From: Verrucomicrobia bacterium UBA6775 | GTDB taxonomy: Bacteria > Verrucomicrobiota > Verrucomicrobiia > Limisphaerales > UBA1096 | DNA length: 16,541 nt | Direction of reading: 5' to 3' | Assembly: GCA_002453165.1 (NCBI GenBank) | Contig: DKGH01000053.1 | Coordinates: 1-16,541 of the forward strand | Shown: one piece after another, positions 7,426 through 14,744 of the stretch | How the letters are laid out: each line of letters starts with the position of its first letter | Position numbering within the stretch: the first letter of the stretch is position 1 | Notes under the pieces: model-generated | What the model was told of the DNA's origin: nothing | Database searches by the model: none | Seen by the model: only the letters and a program-made list of their open reading frames with translations | Program-made: the position numbers and the translations under genes

Positions 7426-8862
7426 TTACACCGGAGACTCCTCGGGCGGGCCCGGAGGAAGTACGATTGGTGGCGGGGGAATCTCGCCCGGAGTGGGCTC
7501 AACCGGCGGCGGCACAAAAGTCACGCCAATGTCGCTGGCTTGCCCCAAATCCTGTTCTGGATTCTTGGGCTTGATCTCAACCTCAACGCGGAATGGAGTA
7601 AGCTCGTCACCGGTAGCTACCACGTTGGTTACGATATCCACCTCGTCAGCGTTCAGGGTTTGGCCGTTAATTTCAAAGTTATCGAGACTACCCAATTGAT
7701 CCTGAATACTGGCAAGGTGGGTGTCTGCTTCGTCTGCGGTGAAACCGTCCGTTGTGATATTGATCGATTTGGCTGCACCGGTGTCGTCCACCTTGGCAAC
7801 CAAACTTGGGGCCTTCATCGGGGCGACAACATCCACGTCTACGGAGACAGCTGCACCACTGGCGGTTGGGATGGAGACGGCAACCGGAACCGCGCTGGCC
7901 GAGGCGACGTCTCCAGGGACAAATGCCTCGCCGGTTTTGGATTTGACAACCAGTTTTTTGCCACCGCCGATGGCTTCCTCAACCACGATCACGGCGTCGT
8001 CATCACTGATCGTACCACCGCCGATGCTCAACTGCAGGTCGGACGGTTTTAATTCCTGTCCCACGGTCAGCTCGCTGCCGGTGGCGGCGTCCAGATTCAA
8101 CTCCAGTCGATCCGGCGCGAACTCGTTACCGGAACGAATGACCAAGTCACCGAAGAAGCTCGGGGTGGGGGAGATAAAGTTGGTCGGGGCGATGCGCTGG
8201 GTCTCCCAGACACCCTGACGTAGCGGCACCTTAATGGAGAAACCGGGGAACACCGGGGCATCTGGTGGGGCGGCTGCGGCTGCATCGGCTTTCTCATCGT
8301 CGCTCGCCTTGAGTTCGCGTCCGCCTGAATATTTCTCGCCACTGGCGATCAATACTTCCTTGCCGTTGGCCTTGTCGGTGTACTTGACCTTGCCGGTGAC
8401 CACGACCAGCTCACCCTCGGCGTTGATGTCGTAAACCGTGCCCTTGACCTTGGCTTCGCCTTTCGGGGTCTTTATCACGTAGCTCGAACCCATGGGCAGC
8501 TTGCGAACGTTGCCGATGGCGCGTCCACTTTTCAAAATCATCTCAGTTTGGGCGATCGGCTCGATCGGTGACTCCTCGATGGCCAGACGGCTGAAGGTCA
8601 ACTCGGTGCCACCGACGAGGCGGAGCATCGATCCGTTGAGCCCGAGGAACAAATCCGTACGACCCTCGGCGCCGGTTTTAACGGTGGTGCCGGTTTTTAA
8701 GAGAGCGCCCACTTGAAGTGGTACCCACTTTTTGCCGTCCACAGTCATCTTGGCTTCGCCGCTGACTGTCTGTACCAAGGCATGCCCCTCCCGGGCGCTG
8801 GCCTGTGACGTGAACATAAGTCCGGCGACCAGTAATCCTGCCGTGAAAGCTACATTTTTCAT
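7426..8862 (-). CDS. secreted FecR-domain protein with proline-rich C-terminus
   Basis: The 478-residue protein has a signal peptide (residues 1-23, ending SQASA). A FecR-like domain covers about residues 28-165: QTVSGEAKMTVDG, then GALLKTGTTVKTGAEGRTDLFL, SMLRLVGGTELTF and IKTPKGEAKVKGTVYDI. In classical systems FecR senses a TonB-dependent receptor and controls an ECF sigma factor, but here there is no transmembrane anchor, sigma factor or receptor gene nearby, so that role is not supported. The middle (residues about 195-440) is Ala/Val/Asp-rich and may be beta-sandwich repeats; I do not recognise it. The C-terminus is a proline-rich tail (VPPPVEPTPGEIPPPP). It is a single-gene unit: probable promoter at 8909-8936 and intrinsic terminator at 7375-7404. 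No copy of the dispersed palindrome is present. Likely an envelope or surface protein. Confidence 0.82.
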   Translation of the reverse strand: MKNVAFTAGLLVAGLMFTSQASAREGHALVQTVSGEAKMTVDGKKWVPLQVGALLKTGTTVKTGAEGRTDLFLGLNGSMLRLVGGTELTFSRLAIEESPIEPIAQTEMILKSGRAIGNVRKLPMGSSYVIKTPKGEAKVKGTVYDINAEGELVVVTGKVKYTDKANGKEVLIASGEKYSGGRELKASDDEKADAAAAAPPDAPVFPGFSIKVPLRQGVWETQRIAPTNFISPTPSFFGDLVIRSGNEFAPDRLELNLDAATGSELTVGQELKPSDLQLSIGGGTISDDDAVIVVEEAIGGGKKLVVKSKTGEAFVPGDVASASAVPVAVSIPTASGAAVSVDVDVVAPMKAPSLVAKVDDTGAAKSINITTDGFTADEADTHLASIQDQLGSLDNFEINGQTLNADEVDIVTNVVATGDELTPFRVEVEIKPKNPEQDLGQASDIGVTFVPPPVEPTPGEIPPPPIVLPPGPPEESPV

Positions 8863-8908
8863 AAGTCGTTGTGTTCTTGTGGCAAAAAAAACGTTTTAAG
8901 CGCCCCGA

Positions 8909-8936
8909 ATCCTAATTGCGCGAGGCACAATGTCAA
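8909..8936 (-). promoter_or_regulatory. probable sigma-70 promoter of the FecR-domain gene
   Basis: On the minus strand a perfect -35 box TTGACA (8931-8936) is followed after 16 bases by TAGGAT (8909-8914), matching four of six -10 positions. It would give a leader of about 40 bases before the ATG at 8862. No Shine-Dalgarno sequence precedes that ATG. Assigned by eye only. Confidence 0.5.
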
Positions 8937-9021
8937 CCGCTGAATCACATTTTTTTAGCACGTTAACAGAGCCGTAAATATGGGAGTTTGACGTCCTTTT
9001 GAAGTTTTTTCGACATGTCCA

Positions 9022-9047
9022 TCAAAATCGTTGATTTGTGATTTTGA
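9022..9047. promoter_or_regulatory. 8-bp dyad, possible operator
   Basis: TCAAAATC and GATTTTGA are exact inverted repeats separated by 10 bases, about 110 bases before the DUF2339 start and 95 bases upstream of the FecR -35 box. Half-sites about one and a half to two helical turns apart suit a dimeric regulator. In AT-rich DNA such dyads also arise by chance, so the call is tentative. Confidence 0.25.
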
Positions 9048-9147
9048 CTATCGATTCCATCAATTTTTGCATTAATTTTATTGATTTCCCTTTTCGTTTT
9101 TCGCCTTTTACTCTCGAATTAGCGGTGCTTTAAAGCCGGTAATGGAA

Positions 9148-9152
9148 AGGAG
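9148..9152 (+). promoter_or_regulatory. ribosome binding site of the DUF2339 gene
   Basis: AGGAG with a 5-base spacer to the ATG at 9158. It is notable because most starts in this window have no recognisable Shine-Dalgarno sequence. Confidence 0.75.
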
Positions 9153-9157
9153 AAAGA

Positions 9158-12142
9158 ATGTTGGACGGATTCACCTTTTTTATGATTTGCCTCTCGGGAT
9201 GCGTTGTGCTGACCCCAATCGTTGGATTTTTTGTTTCCACGTTCACACGCCAGCGTGTGGATAAACTCGAGACGAAAATTTCACAGTTGGAGGCCACCAT
9301 TCGTTCTCTGGATCAGAGCCAAGCCGAGCAACCCAAGTCTACTGAGGCTTCGCTTGGCCAAGCGAAGCCCGCGGAAAAAAAAGGGGACCTGGTTGAGGCG
9401 GTGAAAAAAGTGGCGAAACCTCTGGCGAAAAAGCCCAGCTCAAAAATGAGCCTTCCGCCCATCATTAAACCGGTCGAGGATAAACCGAAGCCGGTCACGC
9501 TTGGCCAATCGCATCAGCCTAAGCAAGCCCAACAGTCGCCCCCGGAGAAAGTTGCCACTTTAGACAAACCGGAGGCAACGGTTGCGAGCGTTGCGAGCCA
9601 ACCGGAAGTGCCATCGGAATCGATCGAAATGAAGCTGGGTACTTACTGGTTTGTGCGCATCGGTGTCGTGCTGTTGCTTACCGGGCTTGGTTTTTTGGCA
9701 TACTTCAAAAAACAGTTTTTCGTCGACCTCGCCCCGGAGGCCAAGGTGGCTTCATTTTACACGTTGAGTTTTTTGTTGGGCGGCCTCGGGGTTTGGCTTC
9801 AGCGGAAAAAGGAGACGCTCAAGAATTACGGTCAGGTGTTGGTCGCCGGTGGGTGCGCCGGGGTGTACTTCACCACCTACGCAGCTCACATCTTTGAGCC
9901 GGTAAAAGTGATTCATAGCGCGACGATGGCGTTGTCACTCCTTTTTGTATGGGGCGGCTTCATGGTTTGGTTTGCTGATCGGGTGAAGTCGCAGACGATC
10001 GCGTTGTTCGCGACTGGAGCCTCGTTTTATGCCACCTATGTACCACTGATCCATGCGGAGATAATGTCCTCGTGGGCGATCCTGTTTTCCAACCTGATCC
10101 TCGCGGTGGCGTCTGTCGTTTTCATGTTGCGTAATCGTTGGTTGAAGATGCCAGTGCTGAGCATGGTGGGGGCGTATGCCGGGTTTACGTTGTGGCGGTT
10201 GAGGGTGGATGAACCGATGGTCTCGGTGGCGTTGTTTTTCGGGCTGTCGCTTTGGGCGGTTTACACGGTGGCTGTTTTTCTTTCGCGGGACGATTCGTTC
10301 ACGGATCAAGTTCGATCGGTTTTCCTGACGGCCAACAACGCGGCGATGTTCGTTCTGTTATCGCGGGATGTACTAGCGCTGGAGGAACCTCGGTTTTGGG
10401 TTTTGGCCCTGAGTATTGGCGCGGCGCTTTTGATTTGCGCAGCCGCTGCAGCGAGAGTGTTTGGCCGGCAGTCACTCACCAGCAGGAGCTATCTTACGCA
10501 AGGGCTGGTTTTGGTGACGCTTGGCCTGATGACGTTTGACATGGTCGACTCGTATCGTGCCCCGATCATCGCTGCCGAGAGCGTCGTGTTGTTGTGCATG
10601 GCGGTTCGCCGGGAGAATTTCATTCTTCAAGTGGCTTCGATTGTCGCTGCCACGATTGCGTTCATTTTTGCCGTTGGGTACACGACGGCGGGGAGTGTGG
10701 ATTACTTTGTTGCGGGGGTGTCGACAGCGGTATTTTTGCTGTTCAATGCTTGTCTGTTTAGCCGTCGGGTTGATCATCAGTTGAGCGATTTGTTTCGTCT
10801 ACGAGTGGGATGCATGACTGGCTTGGCGCTGGCCGTGGGGCTGTTGGCTGCGGTGACGCGGTTGAATGATTCCGAGTTGTTGGAATGGTCTTCCGTCCTG
10901 TTTTTGTCGGTGGCCACCGTGCTGACAATCTTGCTGTATGTGTTGCGGATTCGTGAGTTCGCGCTGCTTGGCCAAGCGGTGGGTTTGCTGGGGATTTTCA
11001 CCGGGGTAACTGTGGCTGAAGAGGCTTCCATGGTCAAAACGCAACTCGTTGTTCTGCTGGGGCTTGCGCTTGGCCAAGCGCACTGGTGGCGATGGCAGTT
11101 TGGGCGGTTCACGGACTGCTGTGCGAACACGCCCTTGGCTAAGCGCTTGGCCTCTGGGTTTGAGGCGCTGCACTCGCTCGGGTTCGTTCTGCTGTTGTTG
11201 GTGTGGTTGTTTCTGGGGGTGGAACTTTCAGAAAAATGGATTTGGGTGGGGGCGTTGCTTTCGTTCGGTTTGGCTGCTTACGCTGTGATTACTCGGGCAC
11301 GATTTTTGGGATTGGGTTCGCAGGTGTTTGTGTTGGTGGCCGCGTTGTGCCTGGTGAAGCTTTGTATTGATGGAGATCGGGATTACGCCGCTCTGGCGCT
11401 TGTGCCGATAGCTGCGATGCTGTTGTTGAACGGGTTTATCCCGATCGCGCTGGAACGCCTTGGCAACGTGCCGGAAGGGGTGCTCGGTGCGGTGGATTCG
11501 ATCCGCTTGGGCTATCGCATTTTGGCTGCTGTTTTGGGAGCGGTTTGGATTAGCAATTATGTGCCCAACGAATGGCAGGTGCTGGTTTACATGGCCGTGG
11601 GTTTTGGTCTGTTCATCGTACCGCTGGTGAAGGCCGGCGGAGAGTGGAAGTGGCAGGCGCTGGCTTACGGTGCGCTGGGGTATATGTTTCTCGCCAACCA
11701 ATTTTTGAGTGATCAGGCTTTTTGGCAAAGTTTGGTCGCGGTGCTGGCGTTGTTCGTCGTTCAACAAATGTGTAGCCGACAAGAGGGGGGATTCGGTGTC
11801 GGAGAAGAGGTTCATCCGTGGATGATTATCACTGCGGGCGGGTTGCTGTTCTTTTGGTTGACGATCAAAGTTGGCAGCGAGCTCGACGGTGCGGGAGCGT
11901 TGACGATCAGTTGGGCGATCCTTGCGGTGGTTTATTTCGGTGCCGGTTTGGGATTGAGGGAACGCTGTTATCGGTTGCTTGGATTGTGCACGCTGGCTAT
12001 CGCTTTGGTCTCGTTGTTTCCGATTATTTGGCAGCTTTCGACTGAGATGAAAATCGCCAGCTTTTTCGTCATGGGGACGGTTTTTCTCGGGCTCGGTTTT
12101 GTATACAATCGCTTCCGGGAAAAGATTCGTGAACTACTTTGA
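9158..12142 (+). CDS. DUF2339 polytopic membrane protein
   Basis: The 994-residue protein has an N-terminal membrane segment (about 4-27), a short coiled coil (QRVDKLETKISQLEATIRSL, 32-51) and a Lys/Pro/Gln-rich linker (52-155). From about residue 163 to the C-terminus it has many hydrophobic segments, starting with YWFVRIGVVLLLTGLGFLAYF. This layout, with coil, linker and a giant multi-span domain opened by a W-x3-IG motif, matches DUF2339 predicted membrane proteins, whose function is unknown. The start ATG has the best Shine-Dalgarno sequence in the window (AGGAG at 9148-9152, 5-base spacer). It is divergent from the FecR gene and convergent with the MBL gene, whose stop lies 17 bases away. 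Five palindrome loci are inside the gene: SLGQAK and TLGQSH in the linker, LLGQAV and LALGQAH around residues 600-640, and a decayed tandem read as PLAKRLAS near residue 660. Confidence 0.85.
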   Translation: MLDGFTFFMICLSGCVVLTPIVGFFVSTFTRQRVDKLETKISQLEATIRSLDQSQAEQPKSTEASLGQAKPAEKKGDLVEAVKKVAKPLAKKPSSKMSLPPIIKPVEDKPKPVTLGQSHQPKQAQQSPPEKVATLDKPEATVASVASQPEVPSESIEMKLGTYWFVRIGVVLLLTGLGFLAYFKKQFFVDLAPEAKVASFYTLSFLLGGLGVWLQRKKETLKNYGQVLVAGGCAGVYFTTYAAHIFEPVKVIHSATMALSLLFVWGGFMVWFADRVKSQTIALFATGASFYATYVPLIHAEIMSSWAILFSNLILAVASVVFMLRNRWLKMPVLSMVGAYAGFTLWRLRVDEPMVSVALFFGLSLWAVYTVAVFLSRDDSFTDQVRSVFLTANNAAMFVLLSRDVLALEEPRFWVLALSIGAALLICAAAAARVFGRQSLTSRSYLTQGLVLVTLGLMTFDMVDSYRAPIIAAESVVLLCMAVRRENFILQVASIVAATIAFIFAVGYTTAGSVDYFVAGVSTAVFLLFNACLFSRRVDHQLSDLFRLRVGCMTGLALAVGLLAAVTRLNDSELLEWSSVLFLSVATVLTILLYVLRIREFALLGQAVGLLGIFTGVTVAEEASMVKTQLVVLLGLALGQAHWWRWQFGRFTDCCANTPLAKRLASGFEALHSLGFVLLLLVWLFLGVELSEKWIWVGALLSFGLAAYAVITRARFLGLGSQVFVLVAALCLVKLCIDGDRDYAALALVPIAAMLLLNGFIPIALERLGNVPEGVLGAVDSIRLGYRILAAVLGAVWISNYVPNEWQVLVYMAVGFGLFIVPLVKAGGEWKWQALAYGALGYMFLANQFLSDQAFWQSLVAVLALFVVQQMCSRQEGGFGVGEEVHPWMIITAGGLLFFWLTIKVGSELDGAGALTISWAILAVVYFGAGLGLRERCYRLLGLCTLAIALVSLFPIIWQLSTEMKIASFFVMGTVFLGLGFVYNRFREKIRELL
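9347..9368. repeat. dispersed palindrome, perfect 14-mer within a 22-base perfect palindrome
   Basis: The 14-mer CGCTTGGCCAAGCG (9351-9364) is extended on both sides by GCTT/AAGC, giving perfect dyad symmetry over 22 bases. It encodes SLGQAK in the linker of the DUF2339 protein. Confidence 0.9.
9498..9511. repeat. dispersed palindrome, 13/14 match
   Basis: CGCTTGGCCAATCG in the DUF2339 gene linker, read as TLGQS at residues 114-118. Confidence 0.8.
10965..10978. repeat. dispersed palindrome, 13/14 match
   Basis: TGCTTGGCCAAGCG in the DUF2339 gene, read as LLGQA near residue 605, between or within hydrophobic segments. Confidence 0.85.
11065..11082. repeat. dispersed palindrome, perfect 14-mer within an 18-base palindrome
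   Basis: CGCTTGGCCAAGCG (11067-11080) with symmetric TG/CA flanks, in the DUF2339 gene, read as ALGQAH near residue 639. Confidence 0.9.
11132..11157. repeat. decayed tandem palindrome pair
   Basis: CCCTTGGCTAAGCG then CGCTTGGCCTCTGG keep the 12-base period of the intact pairs but carry substitutions. Read in a different frame from most copies, as PLAKRLAS near residue 660 of the DUF2339 protein. Confidence 0.6.
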
Positions 12143-12151
12143 TCTGCCGGG

Positions 12152-12159
12152 TTGGCCAA
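12152..12159. repeat. octamer core TTGGCCAA between convergent stops
   Basis: Only the eight-base core is present, without the consensus outer bases, in the 17-base gap between the DUF2339 and MBL stop codons. It may be a decayed copy or chance. Confidence 0.35.
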
Positions 12160-12978
12160 TCAAAAGAATGGGTTGACGACGTGTTGCTCGGCGACGGTGG
12201 TGATGGGGCCATGGCCGGGGCAGAGGATGGTCTCGGCTGAAAGGCTGAGAATCGCCGACTGCACCTTCTCGCGGGCGAGTTGGTAGTGGTTCGGCGCACC
12301 GCCCATCGACCCGGCAAAAATCGCATCTCCCACCACCGCCACTTTCGGGGCAAAACCGGGAAAATTGTCAATCACGTACGATGCCCCATCGTTGGCGTGG
12401 CCGGGGGTTTCACGTGCGGTAATTTGCAGTGTCCCCAACTCGACGACCTGTTCAGGGCGGTTGCGCTGGCGTTCCGGCGCGTTGGGTGAACTGGAGTGTA
12501 GCTCTAAGTCCGGAAATTGTTTCCGCATCGGCGTCAACGCTGCGATGTGATCGTGATGCGTGTGGGTGATGAACAGGTGTTTCAGCGTCAAGCCATGTTC
12601 CTGAATTTCCTTCAGGATCGGCTCCGCACTCCAACCGGTGTCGAACAATGCCGCCTCGCGGGTCTCGGCGTCCCAGGCAAGATAGCAGTGCACCTCCATG
12701 CCTTCGTTGGTCGTGATCTGCCGTACAGTTTTGTTTTCGGTGAGATCGGCCGCGCTCGGTATCCAGCCGGTGGCGATGGTGGCCAATTTGTCTGGTGCGA
12801 GTCCGAGCAGCGCACCGACCTTGTCAAAGTCGGGCAGCTCTTCGAGTGTGCCTTCCTCTTCAAAACGGGCGTAGCTGCCGGCGCTGAGCCCGGCGGCTTC
12901 GGCGACTTTTTCAGGCTCGAAGCCGAGCCCCTTGCGGGCCTTGCCGATGACGTCGCCGACGTGATCTTCCAATGCCAT
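12160..12978 (-). CDS. MBL-fold metallo-hydrolase with N-terminal XRE-like helix-turn-helix
   Basis: In the 272-residue form, residues about 5-70 resemble a Cro/XRE helix-turn-helix (KVAEAAGLSAGSYARFEEEG, then DFDKVGALLGL). The rest is a metallo-beta-lactamase fold of the glyoxalase II-like group: metal ligands HTHHDH (139-144), His194 in TPGHANDGAS, Asp218 in VVGDAIFAGSMGG and His256 in CPGHGP. Such proteins hydrolyse thioesters such as S-lactoylglutathione or act on related substrates; the exact one cannot be told. The helix-turn-helix may bind DNA or may only be structural. The frame continues upstream to an ATG at 13041 (293 residues) that has an AAGG sequence nearby. I prefer the ATG at 12976-12978 because similarity to the fold begins there and the upstream residues look like non-coding sequence. 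It is divergent from the PQQ gene and converges on the DUF2339 gene. Confidence 0.85.
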   Translation of the reverse strand: MALEDHVGDVIGKARKGLGFEPEKVAEAAGLSAGSYARFEEEGTLEELPDFDKVGALLGLAPDKLATIATGWIPSAADLTENKTVRQITTNEGMEVHCYLAWDAETREAALFDTGWSAEPILKEIQEHGLTLKHLFITHTHHDHIAALTPMRKQFPDLELHSSSPNAPERQRNRPEQVVELGTLQITARETPGHANDGASYVIDNFPGFAPKVAVVGDAIFAGSMGGAPNHYQLAREKVQSAILSLSAETILCPGHGPITTVAEQHVVNPFF

Positions 12979-13088
12979 TCGGGCGGAAGCTAGTGGAGCG
13001 CCTGTTATAATACAAGCTGCGTTTGGCCGCGCTGTGGTCATTCAAAACCTTGCGTGGCGTCACATCCGGCGGCATCGTCCCGTTCTCA

Positions 13089-14669
13089 ATGATTCGTTGC
13101 GGTAGCATTCTATTGTTCGCGCTGGGTGGCGTCTGGCCGACGGGTAACGCTGGTGACTGGTCGCAGTGGCGGGGGAGCCAGCGTAACGGCGTGGTGTCGG
13201 ACGGCGTGCCGCTTCTGCGCGCCTGGCCGGAGGGCGGGCCCAAGCTGCTTTGGCGCAGCGAAACCATTCCCAGCGGTGACGACGGCGGACACGGCAGCGT
13301 GGTGGTGGCCGACGGCAAAACCTACATCAGCCTCGTTTGGCACGACGACGAGCCGTCGGAGGAGCGCGAGATCAACGCGCTCATTTTGCGCAAGCTCGGC
13401 TACCGAAACTTATCCCTGCCGGAATCGATCATCTCGAAAATGGAAAAGGCCCGCGAGTCGCTGAGCCCCCGCCTGCGCGGGCGCAAGCTCACTGAGTGGT
13501 CTGAAAAATGGGTGGCCGAAAACCTTTCGGCCGAGCAGGCCGAGCGCAATGGCAGCTGGATCGTTAGTAGATTTAAAAAGGGGCGGGCCGCCATCCCGTT
13601 CGCGGACATGCGGCGCGTAGCACAGAAGGGCGATCAACGATTTGAGAATGATGTCGCGTTGCGAGAGTGGATGGAGGCCCAGCCGATCAGCCGCTTGGCC
13701 AAGCTCGAATTGCTCAAGGCGATCCCGAACACCGTGCGCGTGGCCAAGGACGTTGTCGTGTGCCTCGACGCCAAGACCGGCAAGCGGATTTGGAAAACCG
13801 AGGCCCCCGGAGAGCCGACCGGTCGCAAATCGTCGAGTACACCCTGCGTGGCCGATGGTCGGCTGTTTGCCGCAGGCAGCACGCACGTCTATTGCATGGA
13901 CGCAAAAAGTGGCAAGCGTCTCTGGGCGGCGCTGTTGCCTAAGCGCGGCAAGGGGCCGGCGTCCTCGATTTTCATCGATAACGGCCGTCTGTTTTTGATC
14001 GCCGGGCAGTTGACGGCGTACGATGCCCTGTCCGGGGAGTTGCTTTGGGAAAACGACGATGTTCGCAGCAGTAACTCCTCACCCGTGCTGGCGCTTGGCC
14101 AAGCGGGCAAGCGGCTGATCTGCAGCGATAGAAAGTCATACGTCGCCGTCCACCCCGAGACCGGCGAGACCGACTGGAAGATCGCCGGCGGCGGCGACTC
14201 CACCCCGGTCATCTCCGGCGACTGGATGGTGGTTTACAGCAAGGACAAAAAAGTTGGCCTTGCCGCTTATCGCTTGGCCAAGGGCGGGGCGGAGCAGGTT
14301 TGGAATTTCCCGATGTCGGAGCGGCGCTCGCAGTCGTCCCCGGTGATTTTTGGTGGGCACGTCTACCTGACCGGCGGCGAGTGGCACATGTGCGTCGAGC
14401 TGGCCACCGGCAAGTTGAAGTGGAAGGAATCGCGCCAAAGCACCATCTCATCGCCGATCATTGCCGACGGGAAAATGATCGCGTTGGAAAAGAAAGGCAG
14501 CGACCTCGTGATGATCGACACCGACACCAAGGCCCATCGCGAGTTGGGCAAGACACGCATCAAGGCCATGTGGTGCCCTTCCCCGGTGATCGTCGACGGT
14601 AAACTCTACCTGCGGATGGACGACAACATCTCCTGCTACGACCTCCGCTCCAACCCCGGCGTCCAATAA
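13089..14669 (+). CDS. secreted PQQ-like beta-propeller repeat protein
   Basis: The 526-residue protein starts with a signal peptide (MIRCGSILLFALGGVWPTGNA) followed by DWSQWRGSQRNGV, a start typical of secreted PQQ-like propellers in Verrucomicrobia and Planctomycetes. Propeller repeats with the D/E-x-TGK-x-W pattern are visible: CLDAKTGKRIWK, CMDAKSGKRLW, AYDALSGELLW, AVHPETGETDWK and CVELATGKLKWK. A charged, helical stretch of about 130 residues (about 86-219) interrupts the propeller after the first strand motif (VVVADGKTYISLVW). No known catalytic dehydrogenase residues are evident, so it is more likely a binding or scaffold protein than a PQQ enzyme. The frame is open from a TTG at 13023, but the ATG at 13089 fits the signal peptide. 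Three palindrome copies are in frame, read as RLAK (13692), LGQA (14092) and RLAK (14271). Confidence 0.87.
   Translation: MIRCGSILLFALGGVWPTGNAGDWSQWRGSQRNGVVSDGVPLLRAWPEGGPKLLWRSETIPSGDDGGHGSVVVADGKTYISLVWHDDEPSEEREINALILRKLGYRNLSLPESIISKMEKARESLSPRLRGRKLTEWSEKWVAENLSAEQAERNGSWIVSRFKKGRAAIPFADMRRVAQKGDQRFENDVALREWMEAQPISRLAKLELLKAIPNTVRVAKDVVVCLDAKTGKRIWKTEAPGEPTGRKSSSTPCVADGRLFAAGSTHVYCMDAKSGKRLWAALLPKRGKGPASSIFIDNGRLFLIAGQLTAYDALSGELLWENDDVRSSNSSPVLALGQAGKRLICSDRKSYVAVHPETGETDWKIAGGGDSTPVISGDWMVVYSKDKKVGLAAYRLAKGGAEQVWNFPMSERRSQSSPVIFGGHVYLTGGEWHMCVELATGKLKWKESRQSTISSPIIADGKMIALEKKGSDLVMIDTDTKAHRELGKTRIKAMWCPSPVIVDGKLYLRMDDNISCYDLRSNPGVQ
13692..13705. repeat. dispersed palindrome, 13/14 match
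   Basis: CGCTTGGCCAAGCT in the PQQ gene, read as RLAKL in the helical insertion. Confidence 0.85.
14092..14105. repeat. dispersed palindrome, perfect 14-mer
   Basis: CGCTTGGCCAAGCG in the PQQ gene, read as ALGQA in a loop between propeller strands (SPVLALGQAGKRL). Confidence 0.9.
14271..14284. repeat. dispersed palindrome, 13/14 match
   Basis: CGCTTGGCCAAGGG in the PQQ gene, read as YRLAKGG in a loop between propeller strands. Confidence 0.85.
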
Positions 14670-14671
14670 CC

Positions 14672-14685
14672 CACCTGGCCAAGCG
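14672..14685. repeat. dispersed palindrome, 12/14 match, intergenic
   Basis: CACCTGGCCAAGCG lies just after the PQQ stop codon, followed by CACTTTTTT. The T-run suggests a terminator-like use, but the stem without a loop is too short to call one. Confidence 0.65.
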
Positions 14686-14744
14686 CACTTTTTTGTCGCG
14701 ACGGTTTTTTCTTCTGCCTTACGCTGGGTGTCGCTTTTTGGTTT

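Larger units (their letters stand above)
8863..9157. other. AT-rich divergent intergenic region
   Basis: This 295-base gap separates the FecR gene (leftward) and the DUF2339 gene (rightward) and is much richer in A/T than the rest of the window. It contains the FecR promoter candidate, runs of A and T, and two dyads: TCAAAATC/GATTTTGA (9022-9029 and 9040-9047) and ATCAAT/ATTGAT (9059-9064 and 9080-9085). No clear promoter for the DUF2339 gene was found. No coding potential and no copy of the dispersed palindrome is seen. Confidence 0.6.

Noticed and set aside
7535..7550. LGQA in the FecR-domain protein, which looks like a palindrome product
   Set aside because: The DNA is GCTTGCCCCAA, not TTGGCCAA, so the residues are coincidental.
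13006..13011. TATAAT, a perfect -10 box, between the MBL and PQQ genes
   Set aside because: No acceptable -35 hexamer is found 15-19 bases upstream on the plus strand, and the minus-strand reading has none either.
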